This document shows positions 17,279-24,961 of a stretch of 40,340 nucleotides of DNA, piece by piece. The DNA is taken from the NCBI GenBank assembly GCA_031282565.1, contig JAITDL010000024.1:1-40340 (forward strand), written 5' to 3'. Within the stretch, counting starts at the first letter, position 1. The number at the start of each line of letters is the position of its first letter. The notes under the pieces were generated by a model. That model did not search any database, was not told the origin of the DNA, and saw only the letters and a program-made list of their open reading frames with translations. The DNA comes from Puniceicoccales bacterium. GTDB lineage: Bacteria; Verrucomicrobiota; Verrucomicrobiia; Opitutales; JAIRLM01. The position numbers and the translations under genes were made by a program.

Positions 17279-19144
17279 ATGACGATCCCGCCAGAAACCG
17301 TGACATTGGCGAGCGCATCACACTTCCCGCCGGAAAATGACGCTAAGGAACAGAGCCCCACAATATTGCTGTTTCTCTGCAAAACCGTTGCAATTCTCTA
17401 CATCTTGCTTTTCATTCCCATTGCGGCCCTTTCCGCGCTATTTGATGCCGTCACCATTTTCAAGTTCAGCGCCATGAGGCGCCTCCCTGGAATTTTCACA
17501 TGGCTGTGGAATGGCGGAAAAATTAAGCACGCTGCTGCGACAAGTCCTCCGGCAGACATCAAGCCAAATCATGTCGGCGATGAACAAGTTGTAGCTGTTC
17601 AAGAAAATAGCAGCACTGACCCGTCAATCGAAGCAACATCTGAAACCGATGCAGCTGCGGTTTCATTGGCTGCTTCTCCAGCGGCGCAAGCTGCTAGCCA
17701 GACTCATCCCGCGACAATTCCTCCAGCTCCCGACGATTCCGATGAGATCACCGATCCTCCTCCGGACCAACTGCCGCCAATATATGTGCCACCGATTTTT
17801 GCAAATTTGCCAGATGGGAAATGCGAATTGGTTCCCGGATCACTTACAAAATACGGCGTCTTCGAACATTGCGGCGCCGAATATGAAAGTTTCACCGTGG
17901 CAATTAGGGCAGTCGGAGCTGACGAAAGTGCCGAATCAACATCCGTTGATGTTTTCGTCAGAAGCAGCGACGGTGATGCTTTTTTCAATCTCGTTGGCGC
18001 CGAGACGCAAACGCATGGCGCAGTGGCCACTAGGCACACAGACGAAAGTAAATGCGATCCATACCTCGGCTGGTGTTTTCCCGTCGAATGTGTCGAAGGA
18101 AAAAGACCACTGGAAATATGGATGCGGCCTTCCGACGATGTTCTTGAGACGATGTACCTCCATTTCGATCACACGATACTTGCCGAACCAATATTCGAAG
18201 CTTTACCATGCGGCAGCGACACCATGGCAATCGCAGCACCATATATCTCCGGTGGTTTTTCTTCTGTACTCTTTGCTTCGCCGCAAAATCCGAACAAAAA
18301 AGACGAGCTTATGGCTATGCTGACAGAAATTGGCAACGGATCCGCCGTTGAAAGTTGCCGAAAAATAGGTGGTGATGGCCTCTACGAGCTAGTCCTGGGA
18401 GAAAAAGCAATTGTCGCACACATGTGGTTCTCAGAGGATGATTTTGTAGCTCCATCGCGGGAAAGCTTTGCAGCTTTTTTTGACCGCGGAAGCTACGCCG
18501 TGGAAAAATGTGAGGTCTGCGGTGGCAATTTATGGGCCGGCATGTGGTTGCGGGTGACATTTGCTGGCGGTATTAGCATACTTATGCAACCATGCGACGC
18601 CAAACTCATAGGCGTATTGCATGATGTTACATTGAAAAAAGAAACAGTTGCCGTAGGCAGAAATGCGGAAAGATTCCGTGGACTTTCGAGTCGTTCGTTA
18701 AAATATCGCGAAAGTGACGGCGAAGATGAGTCGGAGCCGAGCGAAATAGAGGTGTACATACTTACTAATGGTAATGATCTGCCGCCGCTTAATGACATTT
18801 TTGATGCCAGCGAGTACAAACCGAGCACCTTGTGCCCGTCGCAAAACGACTGGCGGACCGAAAATGGCACTACATATGCGCTAGCGTCTCTCAAATTTAC
18901 CAAGCTAGGCGACGATGAACTCCACATAGACGTCGACATTGTCGTCGCTACAGACGACGACAGCACAAATCAATTCGAAGCCATAGTTGATGGCGGAAAT
19001 TACACAATAGATGGGTTGGAGCTAGCTCCAGATGGCGGCGAGATTACGATAGGCGATGGCGCCTACGCTAAATACCTCATGCGGTACACTAAGGACGACC
19101 AACAGAAATCCATGGAAATATTTGTGTGGACATATCCCGTTTGA
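17279..19144 (+). CDS. Membrane-anchored repeat-module protein B
   Basis: A 621-residue protein I cannot assign to a known family. After a 25-residue N-terminus come two adjoining hydrophobic stretches (about 27-58), then a Pro/Ala/Ser-rich linker (about 86-178), then about 440 residues of beta-rich, acidic sequence with recurring units of roughly 55-60 residues. Examples end in LRVTF...ILMQP (near 424-437), LKFTKLGDDELHIDVDI (near 538-554) and LMRYTKDDQQKSMEIFVW (near 600-617); each follows a 'F..I.D.G.Y' start. The same module appears in the protein at 39033-40340. ATG 17279 is chosen from the promoter; ATG 17258 would add 7 residues. The gene is enclosed by 96-nt direct repeats and ends in a strong terminator. 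Surface or secreted role is inference. Confidence 0.7.
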   Translation: MTIPPETVTLASASHFPPENDAKEQSPTILLFLCKTVAILYILLFIPIAALSALFDAVTIFKFSAMRRLPGIFTWLWNGGKIKHAAATSPPADIKPNHVGDEQVVAVQENSSTDPSIEATSETDAAAVSLAASPAAQAASQTHPATIPPAPDDSDEITDPPPDQLPPIYVPPIFANLPDGKCELVPGSLTKYGVFEHCGAEYESFTVAIRAVGADESAESTSVDVFVRSSDGDAFFNLVGAETQTHGAVATRHTDESKCDPYLGWCFPVECVEGKRPLEIWMRPSDDVLETMYLHFDHTILAEPIFEALPCGSDTMAIAAPYISGGFSSVLFASPQNPNKKDELMAMLTEIGNGSAVESCRKIGGDGLYELVLGEKAIVAHMWFSEDDFVAPSRESFAAFFDRGSYAVEKCEVCGGNLWAGMWLRVTFAGGISILMQPCDAKLIGVLHDVTLKKETVAVGRNAERFRGLSSRSLKYRESDGEDESEPSEIEVYILTNGNDLPPLNDIFDASEYKPSTLCPSQNDWRTENGTTYALASLKFTKLGDDELHIDVDIVVATDDDSTNQFEAIVDGGNYTIDGLELAPDGGEITIGDGAYAKYLMRYTKDDQQKSMEIFVWTYPV

Positions 19145-19151
19145 CCATGGC

Positions 19152-19171
19152 AAAAATTCGAAGCAACTTCG
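19152..19171 (-). terminator. Minus-strand half of a bidirectional terminator
   Basis: On the minus strand CGAAG-TTG-CTTCG is followed by AATTTTT. It faces gene C, whose transcript would also cross the right repeat copy. The stem is only 5 bp. Confidence 0.45.
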
Positions 19172-19172
19172 G

Positions 19173-19197
19173 AACGGCTATTGTGGGGCCGTTTTTT
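19173..19197 (+). terminator. Rho-independent terminator of gene B
   Basis: AACGGC, a 9-nt loop, GCCGTT with the last Ts running into a further TTTT, 28 nt after the gene B stop codon. The T tract is also the first part of the right 96-nt repeat copy. Confidence 0.75.
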
Positions 19198-19286
19198 ATG
19201 GCGCCGCGGTGCAGCGTTTCGCCGCTTACCAAAATGTAATTTCGCGGCGCCTCGACCCTAGAAAAGCAGCTCTGCCGAATTAAAAG
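19191..19286 (+). repeat. 96-nt direct repeat, right copy
   Basis: Second copy of the repeat at 17096-17191, same orientation and length, with four mismatches by eye. The palindrome-ended core is 19200-19251. It lies between the convergent genes B and C, immediately after the terminator of gene B. Confidence 0.9.
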
Positions 19287-19320
19287 CACGCTAACACATG
19301 GCGCCTTTGGATATTCGAAA

Positions 19321-20433
19321 TCAGCCTTCGGCGGCACCACGCCGCGATTCCACAAATTTGACAAAATTTTCACTCCAACCGTTGTGAACTCCATCCTTCG
19401 ACGTTTCGCCGGTTAAATTTGGTACAATGAAACGCCTTCCAGGAGGAGCGCGGTAGACAAACGGCGACGCGCCTAGTGGGCACGACACGTAGTCGCCTCG
19501 CGTTACAAATGAAAGGTGACTTCGCGCCTGTTCTCCGTTTGCGATTGCGACGGCATCTAGTCCAATGTACTTTTGCACACCTATTCCGTGGCCGAGTGGA
19601 TTGAATGCGATGGACATGCGTTGGTGCTTGACTCCAATCGCGTGGGCATTTGCCCCACCCATTGACATGCCGACGCACACAGGACAGCGGAATACCCCTT
19701 CAGCATGCGGAATGCGTGCGTTATGTCTATTTACCTCCGGCAGAATGCGTTCCGCAAATATTTCATCGTAGGCCTCCAGGTTGTCGGGAATGCCACCGGC
19801 AAGATTTTGTTCGCATGAGATTGCATCCTGCAAATTATGCATTGGCGGATATGGCACGAAGTACGGGACAATGAGCACATCAGGGTGCGCCAGTAAAAAA
19901 AATTTTTCCTTTGTGGTGAATAGCATGCCGATGGCGACGGCTTCTTCGTAGGTATATTGCTGAGGTCCAACGGAACAGCGGCAACCATCACAGTTCTTCA
20001 GTGCGGTAGCTGCCGACGACACAAAACCGATTACGCGGTCTCCCTCTGGCGTCTCAGGAAGAATATCGCTGACTTCATTCGCCACTGCGTAGGTGGCACC
20101 GTCGCGTTCAATAATTCTATCTCCAACATCGACTCGAGCAAACGCACCACCAATTAAAAAATTTACGAGGCAAGCAAAAACTATGGCGAGCCCCATAATT
20201 GCGCGCCAAGTTTTTGTGGCGACACTCATGTCGGCAATTTGGTTGTTCGCGGCGAAAAAAACGTCACCAATCACGACATTGAGTGGCAAGCTTCTCACTC
20301 TCTCTAGAAGCGCAAAGAAATCGCCGTCAATTTCGCCGCCATCACTTCCCGGCAGCACAGTCAACACCGCCGGTTCTTCGCCTGCTTTGTAGGCAGTGCC
20401 ACCGAACGCCTGCAACTGCACCGGGAAAGTCAC
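19321..20433 (-). CDS. Membrane-anchored lipase-like alpha/beta hydrolase (gene C)
   Basis: A 370-residue protein with a hydrophobic segment at about 78-98 and a C-terminal hydrolase-like domain. The nucleophile elbow is VCVGMSMGGANAHAIG (Ser257 in G-x-S-x-G), followed by IAFNPLGHG, which resembles the 'FN.PG' strand of class 3 lipases and DUF2974 proteins; Asp314 (TRGDYVS) and His350 (DGVHNGW) stand at the right places for the other triad members. The order and spacing fit a serine esterase/lipase. A Cys-rich patch (NCDGCRC, about 147-153) lies between membrane segment and hydrolase. The GTG start is supported by a clean promoter; a later ATG at 20229 would begin just before the membrane segment. 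Substrate unknown; a role on host lipids is a guess. Confidence 0.65.
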   Translation of the reverse strand: MTFPVQLQAFGGTAYKAGEEPAVLTVLPGSDGGEIDGDFFALLERVRSLPLNVVIGDVFFAANNQIADMSVATKTWRAIMGLAIVFACLVNFLIGGAFARVDVGDRIIERDGATYAVANEVSDILPETPEGDRVIGFVSSAATALKNCDGCRCSVGPQQYTYEEAVAIGMLFTTKEKFFLLAHPDVLIVPYFVPYPPMHNLQDAISCEQNLAGGIPDNLEAYDEIFAERILPEVNRHNARIPHAEGVFRCPVCVGMSMGGANAHAIGVKHQRMSIAFNPLGHGIGVQKYIGLDAVAIANGEQARSHLSFVTRGDYVSCPLGASPFVYRAPPGRRFIVPNLTGETSKDGVHNGWSENFVKFVESRRGAAEG

Positions 20434-20439
20434 ACCTAG

Positions 20440-20468
20440 AGTTTACAGCGCAATGGGGCTCTGGTCAA
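20440..20468 (-). promoter_or_regulatory. Promoter of gene C
   Basis: On the minus strand TTGACC (20468-20463), 17 nt, TAAACT (20445-20440), then 6 nt to the GTG at 20433. The expected transcription start coincides with the start codon. Confidence 0.6.
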
Positions 20469-20537
20469 ATTATTGTGCGGCAGCGTAGGACCAACCGTTG
20501 GGCGGCAAGCAAATAGATTTCGCCACCGCGGACCGAT

Positions 20538-20558
20538 AAAAATCCGAAACAGCTTCGG
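20538..20558 (-). terminator. Rho-independent terminator of the Arg/Gly-rich gene
   Basis: On the minus strand CCGAA-GCTGT-TTCGG then ATTTTT, 6 nt after the stop codon at 20564. The surrounding 40 nt resemble the terminator region at 19152-19190 (AAAAAT.CGAA.CA.CTTCGG.ACGGCTA). Confidence 0.55.
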
Positions 20559-20563
20559 GACGG

Positions 20564-21145
20564 CTACTGCTGCGGCCGTCGTCCGCGTCCGCCGCGGTGC
20601 CTCGGGCGGCCGTTAAAATTCGTCGAATTAGCTGCCGTTGAATTCCCGCGAGGCTGTGACTTTTGCCTGCCAAATGGCCAGACTGCGCGGAAAATCTTCC
20701 CCAAAACGCCGCCAGTGCTGGATTTCGCCGCCTCTTCGCCGTCACCACGACGCCCCTGGCTGCCATCGCCGCCGCGTCCACCGCTCCATCTTCCCTGGCG
20801 CCTATCCGAAGGCTTGCGACGAAATTGCCTATCTTCGGGCCTGGTTTTTTGCCGGGACTCACCGCCGGAGCCGCCGACAACGGCCGTTGAGTACTTGCCG
20901 TCCGAATGTTTATCGCAGTCAACCACGGCGTCGCACGGCTTTTTCCCGTCGGCACATTTCTCTCCGCCAAAGGTCGTCGCGTCCACGGCGCAGGGACCAA
21001 TTTGACATTTTTGTCCGGCGCTGTTTCCACTGCGCGCACTATTGCTTGCAATGGGGTTACGCCTTCTGCGTGGCCTTCTCGTAGAATTTTCGGGTGCAAC
21101 TTTCCCAGCAAACTCCTCAGTTCCATTTTCTCTAAATTCAGGCAT
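20564..21145 (-). CDS. Arg/Gly-rich low-complexity protein
   Basis: A 193-residue, strongly basic protein with no recognised domain. It opens MPEFRENGTEEF, has an RRPRRRRNP cluster near residue 30, a Cys/Asp/Gly-rich middle, several Arg/Gly/Ser-rich runs (RQGRWSGGRGGDGSQGRR), a hydrophobic patch GVLGKIFRAVWPFG, and an RHRGGRGRRPQQ tail. Such RG-rich tails often bind RNA, but that is inference. ATG 21145 has GGAGAGG 5 nt upstream, the best ribosome-binding site in the window, and is preferred to an in-frame start further upstream. A terminator lies directly after the stop. An overlapping open frame (20470-21126) in another register is a shadow. Could be a ribosome-associated or helicase-tail-like protein. 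Confidence 0.55.
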   Translation of the reverse strand: MPEFRENGTEEFAGKVAPENSTRRPRRRRNPIASNSARSGNSAGQKCQIGPCAVDATTFGGEKCADGKKPCDAVVDCDKHSDGKYSTAVVGGSGGESRQKTRPEDRQFRRKPSDRRQGRWSGGRGGDGSQGRRGDGEEAAKSSTGGVLGKIFRAVWPFGRQKSQPRGNSTAANSTNFNGRPRHRGGRGRRPQQ

Positions 21146-21332
21146 TATGACCTCTCCAAATGAATGGCAAAATAGCTGACACAACTTCCGGTGCAGCGCC
21201 AAGACAAAACGACATTCGCATGGCTGGCCACCCGTGCAGCGCGCATGGAAATAGGCCGCTGAAAGCAAATGGCAAAACCAGCTCCCACTCCCCCATGGCT
21301 ACTTTTCAACGCAGGCATGCAACAAAAAAACA

Positions 21333-21360
21333 TTGCTCATGTCGAGAAAAAAAATATGCG
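21333..21360 (+). promoter_or_regulatory. Probable promoter of the dUTPase gene
   Basis: TTGCTC (21333-21338), 16 nt, TATGCG (21355-21360), then 6 nt to the ATG at 21367. Same geometry as other first genes here. The rest of 21146-21332 holds no gene I can support. Confidence 0.4.
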
Positions 21361-21366
21361 TGAGCC

Positions 21367-21765
21367 ATGACCCACGGGCAGGAAGACAATGGCCATTGCA
21401 GGTTGCAGCACCTTTTCGAGTTGCAAAAAAAATTCTCAAAACGGCTAGGTATTGATGCGGAGAATTTTAGCGACGAGGAGCGCAGGCTGTGGGTACTCAA
21501 CTACTCCAGAGCAATGCAGCAGGAAATCGCCGAACTGGTTGACTCCATGCCCTGGAAGTGGTGGGCAAAATATCAAACTTTTGATCTGCAAAATGCGCAG
21601 GTGGAAATAGTTGACATTTTCCATTTCCTCATCTCAGCCGCCCTCGCCCTCGGCATGGACGCCGATGATCTCTACGATAAGTTTTGCAAAAAAAACGCCG
21701 TCAATCACGAGCGCCAGGACAGCGGCTATTCGGAGAAAAATTCCGACGACTCTCGACACATATGA
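21367..21765 (+). CDS. dUTPase, dimeric/MazG-like type
   Basis: A 132-residue all-helical NTP pyrophosphohydrolase of the dimeric dUTPase (dUTPase_2/MazG-like) superfamily. The metal-binding motif pair is visible: QQEIAELVDSMPWKWW (E-x3-E type, with the DS..WKWW typical of dimeric dUTPases) and NAQVEIVDIFHFL (E-x2-D). A GMDADDLYDKF segment and the KNAVNHERQDSGY motif close the fold. It hydrolyses dUTP to dUMP and pyrophosphate, keeping uracil out of DNA and feeding thymidylate synthesis, as the dCMP deaminase at 5683-6153 does. The last 15 residues are poorly conserved. Stands alone on the plus strand. Confidence 0.85.
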   Translation: MTHGQEDNGHCRLQHLFELQKKFSKRLGIDAENFSDEERRLWVLNYSRAMQQEIAELVDSMPWKWWAKYQTFDLQNAQVEIVDIFHFLISAALALGMDADDLYDKFCKKNAVNHERQDSGYSEKNSDDSRHI

Positions 21766-21846
21766 CCTTTACACATATCGCATTGCGCTTGAACTGCGAA
21801 TGCCGTCGCCATTGGTATTATGGTTGCTTAACCTTAACTTTTTTAC

Positions 21847-21874
21847 TTGACGACGCCACGCATTCATGTAGTGA
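21847..21874 (+). promoter_or_regulatory. Probable promoter of gene F
   Basis: TTGACG (21847-21852), 16 nt, TAGTGA (21869-21874), then 6 nt to the GTG at 21881. The -10 resembles TAGTCA of gene B. Confidence 0.45.
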
Positions 21875-21880
21875 CTGTCT

Positions 21881-23650
21881 GTGAACTGCGTAAACCCCCA
21901 GTCCCCGGACGCCATCCATTACTTCGACAGAGCTGCCTTTTGGCTTTTTGCATCACCGCCCGATAAGAGCATTCATTCTGTTCCGACACAACTCCTTCCA
22001 TCCCTGCCTGTGAGGATTGTCACTGCGATTTGTTCAGTTGCCAGCGGCGGGATATTTTTGCTAATTATCTACATCTACTTCCGCGTCCAAAAGAATAACC
22101 CAAATTCCTCACTTGCAATCATCGTACGCACTGTTTGCATATCGCCGTGTGGCGTTGGACCAAGATCAAAACAACGCCGACCATACGACGAACCTTTCGG
22201 CAGCGCCGTTGAATCCTGCGCCAAACCACCACCATCCGTTGTGTATATAAGGAGTCAAGAACCGGTATCTGGTTTCGTTACACCGCCACCTCAGACACCA
22301 CAAGTTGGCACCACACCGCCGTTTCCACATGCCGCACTCGCGGCTGCCTTTGGACTGCCATCCGACACCACTCCGCAACCAACTTCCGGAGCCCCCTCAG
22401 CTGCAAGACCCATAAATCTGTCAAATGCCGTACTCACAGCTATGAGTGGAACGCTGCCCCAATCCATTCGGCCGCCGCTCTCCCCCGGCGACACTGAATA
22501 TGTTCACGCTTTAGATGATTTAGTGCAATCGGCGCATTTGAATATTTCCATCAACCTACATTTGCGGGGCGTTGTGACTGACAGCACCGTGCCTCCAGTT
22601 GGCATTGTTAGCGGCGATGAAGGCGGCTACAAAGCACTTTCAGCCTTGGCAAACTATTTCTTTGAGCCATTTCCAGCGCCAGCCGTCGTAAAACTACCAA
22701 ATAGAACAACACGGCTTACATTTGACGACCCACTTCATACGCTGCTCGCATTGTCCATAGACGGCGCCACTGGAGAGTTCGGACTGACAGAAAAATATCA
22801 ATACCCGAATCAGTATCCATGTATGGCGCAGCGTTTGGAAATTTGCTCAATGCCGCCCGCCGGAACAAGCTCAGATAAAATTTTCGCTGAACGGTCACTA
22901 GGATTTCAATCCATCGTTCCAGCCCTAAAATTGCGCCCAGGCATTGACCTTTCAGGGAAAGACATATTGCTGTGGAATTATTTCACGAGTTTGCTCGATT
23001 GCAAAAGCGGGGAATACAGACAGCAACAGACAGTCCGCAGAATGGCTGAACTGATAGTTAAAAATTTTATCTTAGATCATGATGGTCGCAACACTATTTG
23101 CGATGTAGTAAATCGTGAAATAATTAGCGAAATGCGTAAGGATAGTGAACTTTCCGACAAATTCCCCGATTTGGCCGGCGCCTGCAAAACATTTATTCCC
23201 GCAAATATTTGCGATGCTGTCGCCGACCTGGCCATGGCTTCCGCCGCCACTGGAAAAGATTTTCACATAGCGGAATTTGTTGAGCAATATATGATGGTCG
23301 AAATTCTCTTCACACATGGCGGTGCATATTCTAAATATGATAATGCCGTTCCATCATCAAATCTCATAGCCGCCATGGCCGCATGCGCTGGTCGCGCAGC
23401 TGAAAATGTCATACATCGTTTTACCGATAAAGGTTTGCCAGCAAGATTTATGCTAGCGCACGCCGCGTATGTAGATAGAGGTATCCCAGCAAAAGACAAT
23501 CCTGTGACTAATCTCATGCTATCGGCAAAAATGATTGCAGCCATAGAAAACCTAGTCGACACGCCACTGCGCGACGCCATACCGGAAATATGGAGGCAAG
23601 ATCGTAGTAGCGTTGCCATGGCGGATTTAGAGGAATCGACGTCGGACTAG
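21881..23650 (+). CDS. Membrane-anchored unknown protein F
   Basis: A 589-residue protein of unknown family. A 43-residue N-terminus is followed by one membrane segment (about 44-68) whose end reads SGGIFLLIIYIYFRVQKNNP and resembles SVGIFWL...YV of the two OTU-like proteins at 28469 and 30085. A long Pro/Thr/Ala-rich linker (about 77-205) leads to a C-terminal domain of nearly 390 residues, mostly helical, with no catalytic motif that I can name. The plan 'anchor, low-complexity linker, large domain' is shared with gene B and the OTU-like pair, so I group it with the candidate host-interaction proteins. GTG start is supported by the promoter; no Shine-Dalgarno sequence. Codon use looks less GC-biased than in neighbouring housekeeping genes. 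Confidence 0.65.
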   Translation: MNCVNPQSPDAIHYFDRAAFWLFASPPDKSIHSVPTQLLPSLPVRIVTAICSVASGGIFLLIIYIYFRVQKNNPNSSLAIIVRTVCISPCGVGPRSKQRRPYDEPFGSAVESCAKPPPSVVYIRSQEPVSGFVTPPPQTPQVGTTPPFPHAALAAAFGLPSDTTPQPTSGAPSAARPINLSNAVLTAMSGTLPQSIRPPLSPGDTEYVHALDDLVQSAHLNISINLHLRGVVTDSTVPPVGIVSGDEGGYKALSALANYFFEPFPAPAVVKLPNRTTRLTFDDPLHTLLALSIDGATGEFGLTEKYQYPNQYPCMAQRLEICSMPPAGTSSDKIFAERSLGFQSIVPALKLRPGIDLSGKDILLWNYFTSLLDCKSGEYRQQQTVRRMAELIVKNFILDHDGRNTICDVVNREIISEMRKDSELSDKFPDLAGACKTFIPANICDAVADLAMASAATGKDFHIAEFVEQYMMVEILFTHGGAYSKYDNAVPSSNLIAAMAACAGRAAENVIHRFTDKGLPARFMLAHAAYVDRGIPAKDNPVTNLMLSAKMIAAIENLVDTPLRDAIPEIWRQDRSSVAMADLEESTSD

Positions 23651-23769
23651 CAGTCCATTCCGCGCTCGACAAATGCGAAAAAAGAATGATGTAACTTGCC
23701 AACGTCGTCAAATGGATCAGTAAAAAACCGTTGACTGCAACTCAGCCGTGGACAGATTCCACCCCAGCA

Positions 23770-24879
23770 GTGAACGGTAAACGCAAACTTTTGAAACTAC
23801 TTCCCGTGGCTTTGTCGGTTTTTGCCGTCGGCTGCGGATCCGTTGGCCCCGTCGCAATTCGCCGCGACCATGGAAATTTTAACCAGGCCATAGCGCACAC
23901 TCTCGACGAGCAGCTATTGCTTAACATAGTGCGCATGAGGTACTTGGAAAATGCTCTGTTTCTGGATGTCGGCACCGTAACTGATTCGCGCAGCCGCAGC
24001 TACCGCGCCGGGACAGATGGAACTACGGTGTTTGTGGATCCATCGGACAAAATAATGGAATTCGTTCCAGCCGTAGGGTTTGTCGCCTCGCAAACGCCAA
24101 CAGTCGTCTACACGCCGATGCAGGGGCAAAGTTTTGTGAAACGAATTTTTTCACCGCTGCCGCTGCCAATTGTCCTCAACGCCATACAATCCGGCTGGTC
24201 GGCGAGCAGAGTATTTGGCGTTTTCGTCGAGCGCATTAACAACTTGCAAAATGCTCCAACAGCTTCCGGACCAACGCCAACGCGCGTGCCATCCTGCGAA
24301 GAATTTTACCGCATGACGCAGCTGTTGGACACACTACTTCGCGAGGGAGGCATCACCATGGGCATAGACCCGGAGGACCGCCGCTGCCTCGTTATCCAAT
24401 TCTACGGCAACGAGACAAATTCCCAAACGATCCGTGAAATCAAGGAGCTGCTGGATCTACCGCAGCGCAGCGACCGCTTCATCTTCCAGGAGAATTTTTT
24501 GGCGGTCTCGGACTCAGCTCTGCGGCTTCGCATGCGCTCCATCCAAAGTGCGCTGTTCTACCTCGGCAATGGAGTGGAGGTTCCAGCTGAACATCTTGAC
24601 GCCGGCATCGTCTCCGTAACCCGCTACCCAAACGGAGACGCCTTCGACTGGGCCAGCATCCTGGCGCCGCTATTTACGGTGCACGCATCGAAGGAACGAC
24701 CGGCAAATGCATTTGTGGCCGTGGAATTTAGAGACCATTGGTTCTACATTTCGGACAGCGACGTGACATCGAAATCTACGTTTGCACTGCTGGCGAGCGC
24801 GTTCAGCCTCCAGGCCGGCGACGCCCAATCCGTTGCACCAACACTCTCCGTGTCCATCGGCGACCGCAATGGCGGCTAG
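23770..24879 (+). CDS. Conserved lipoprotein of unknown function
   Basis: A 369-residue predicted lipoprotein: a basic start (NGKRKLLKLL), a hydrophobic core and the lipobox AVGC with Cys22. The mature part has QLLLNIVRMRYLENALFLDVGTV, a pattern I know from uncharacterised Gram-negative lipoproteins ('Q.LLNIVR.RY...P.FL.V'). The rest is alpha/beta with no enzyme motif. The frame can be read from a TTG at 23731, but that TTG is the first half of TTGACT, a -35-like hexamer with CAGATT 16 nt further on, and the GTG at 23770 gives a normal-length signal peptide, so I prefer GTG. About 80 nt upstream of glgC on the same strand; probably an envelope protein. Confidence 0.7.
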   Translation: MNGKRKLLKLLPVALSVFAVGCGSVGPVAIRRDHGNFNQAIAHTLDEQLLLNIVRMRYLENALFLDVGTVTDSRSRSYRAGTDGTTVFVDPSDKIMEFVPAVGFVASQTPTVVYTPMQGQSFVKRIFSPLPLPIVLNAIQSGWSASRVFGVFVERINNLQNAPTASGPTPTRVPSCEEFYRMTQLLDTLLREGGITMGIDPEDRRCLVIQFYGNETNSQTIREIKELLDLPQRSDRFIFQENFLAVSDSALRLRMRSIQSALFYLGNGVEVPAEHLDAGIVSVTRYPNGDAFDWASILAPLFTVHASKERPANAFVAVEFRDHWFYISDSDVTSKSTFALLASAFSLQAGDAQSVAPTLSVSIGDRNGG

Positions 24880-24927
24880 CGTTGCAATTGGCGCTGAACG
24901 ACGTGCGACATGCAAAATCGTTTTCGA

Positions 24928-24955
24928 TTGTAAAAGTTTTGGTTCCAAGTAGAAT
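24928..24955 (+). promoter_or_regulatory. Promoter of glgC
   Basis: TTGTAA (24928-24933), 16 nt, TAGAAT (24950-24955), then 6 nt to the GTG at 24962. Predicts a leaderless glgC mRNA independent of the upstream lipoprotein gene. Confidence 0.5.
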
Positions 24956-24961
24956 TTTCCG

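Noticed and set aside
20470..21126. 218-codon minus-strand frame overlapping the Arg/Gly-rich gene
   Set aside because: Different register of the same DNA, without a ribosome-binding site; the frame ending at 20564 has both a good ribosome-binding site and a terminator.
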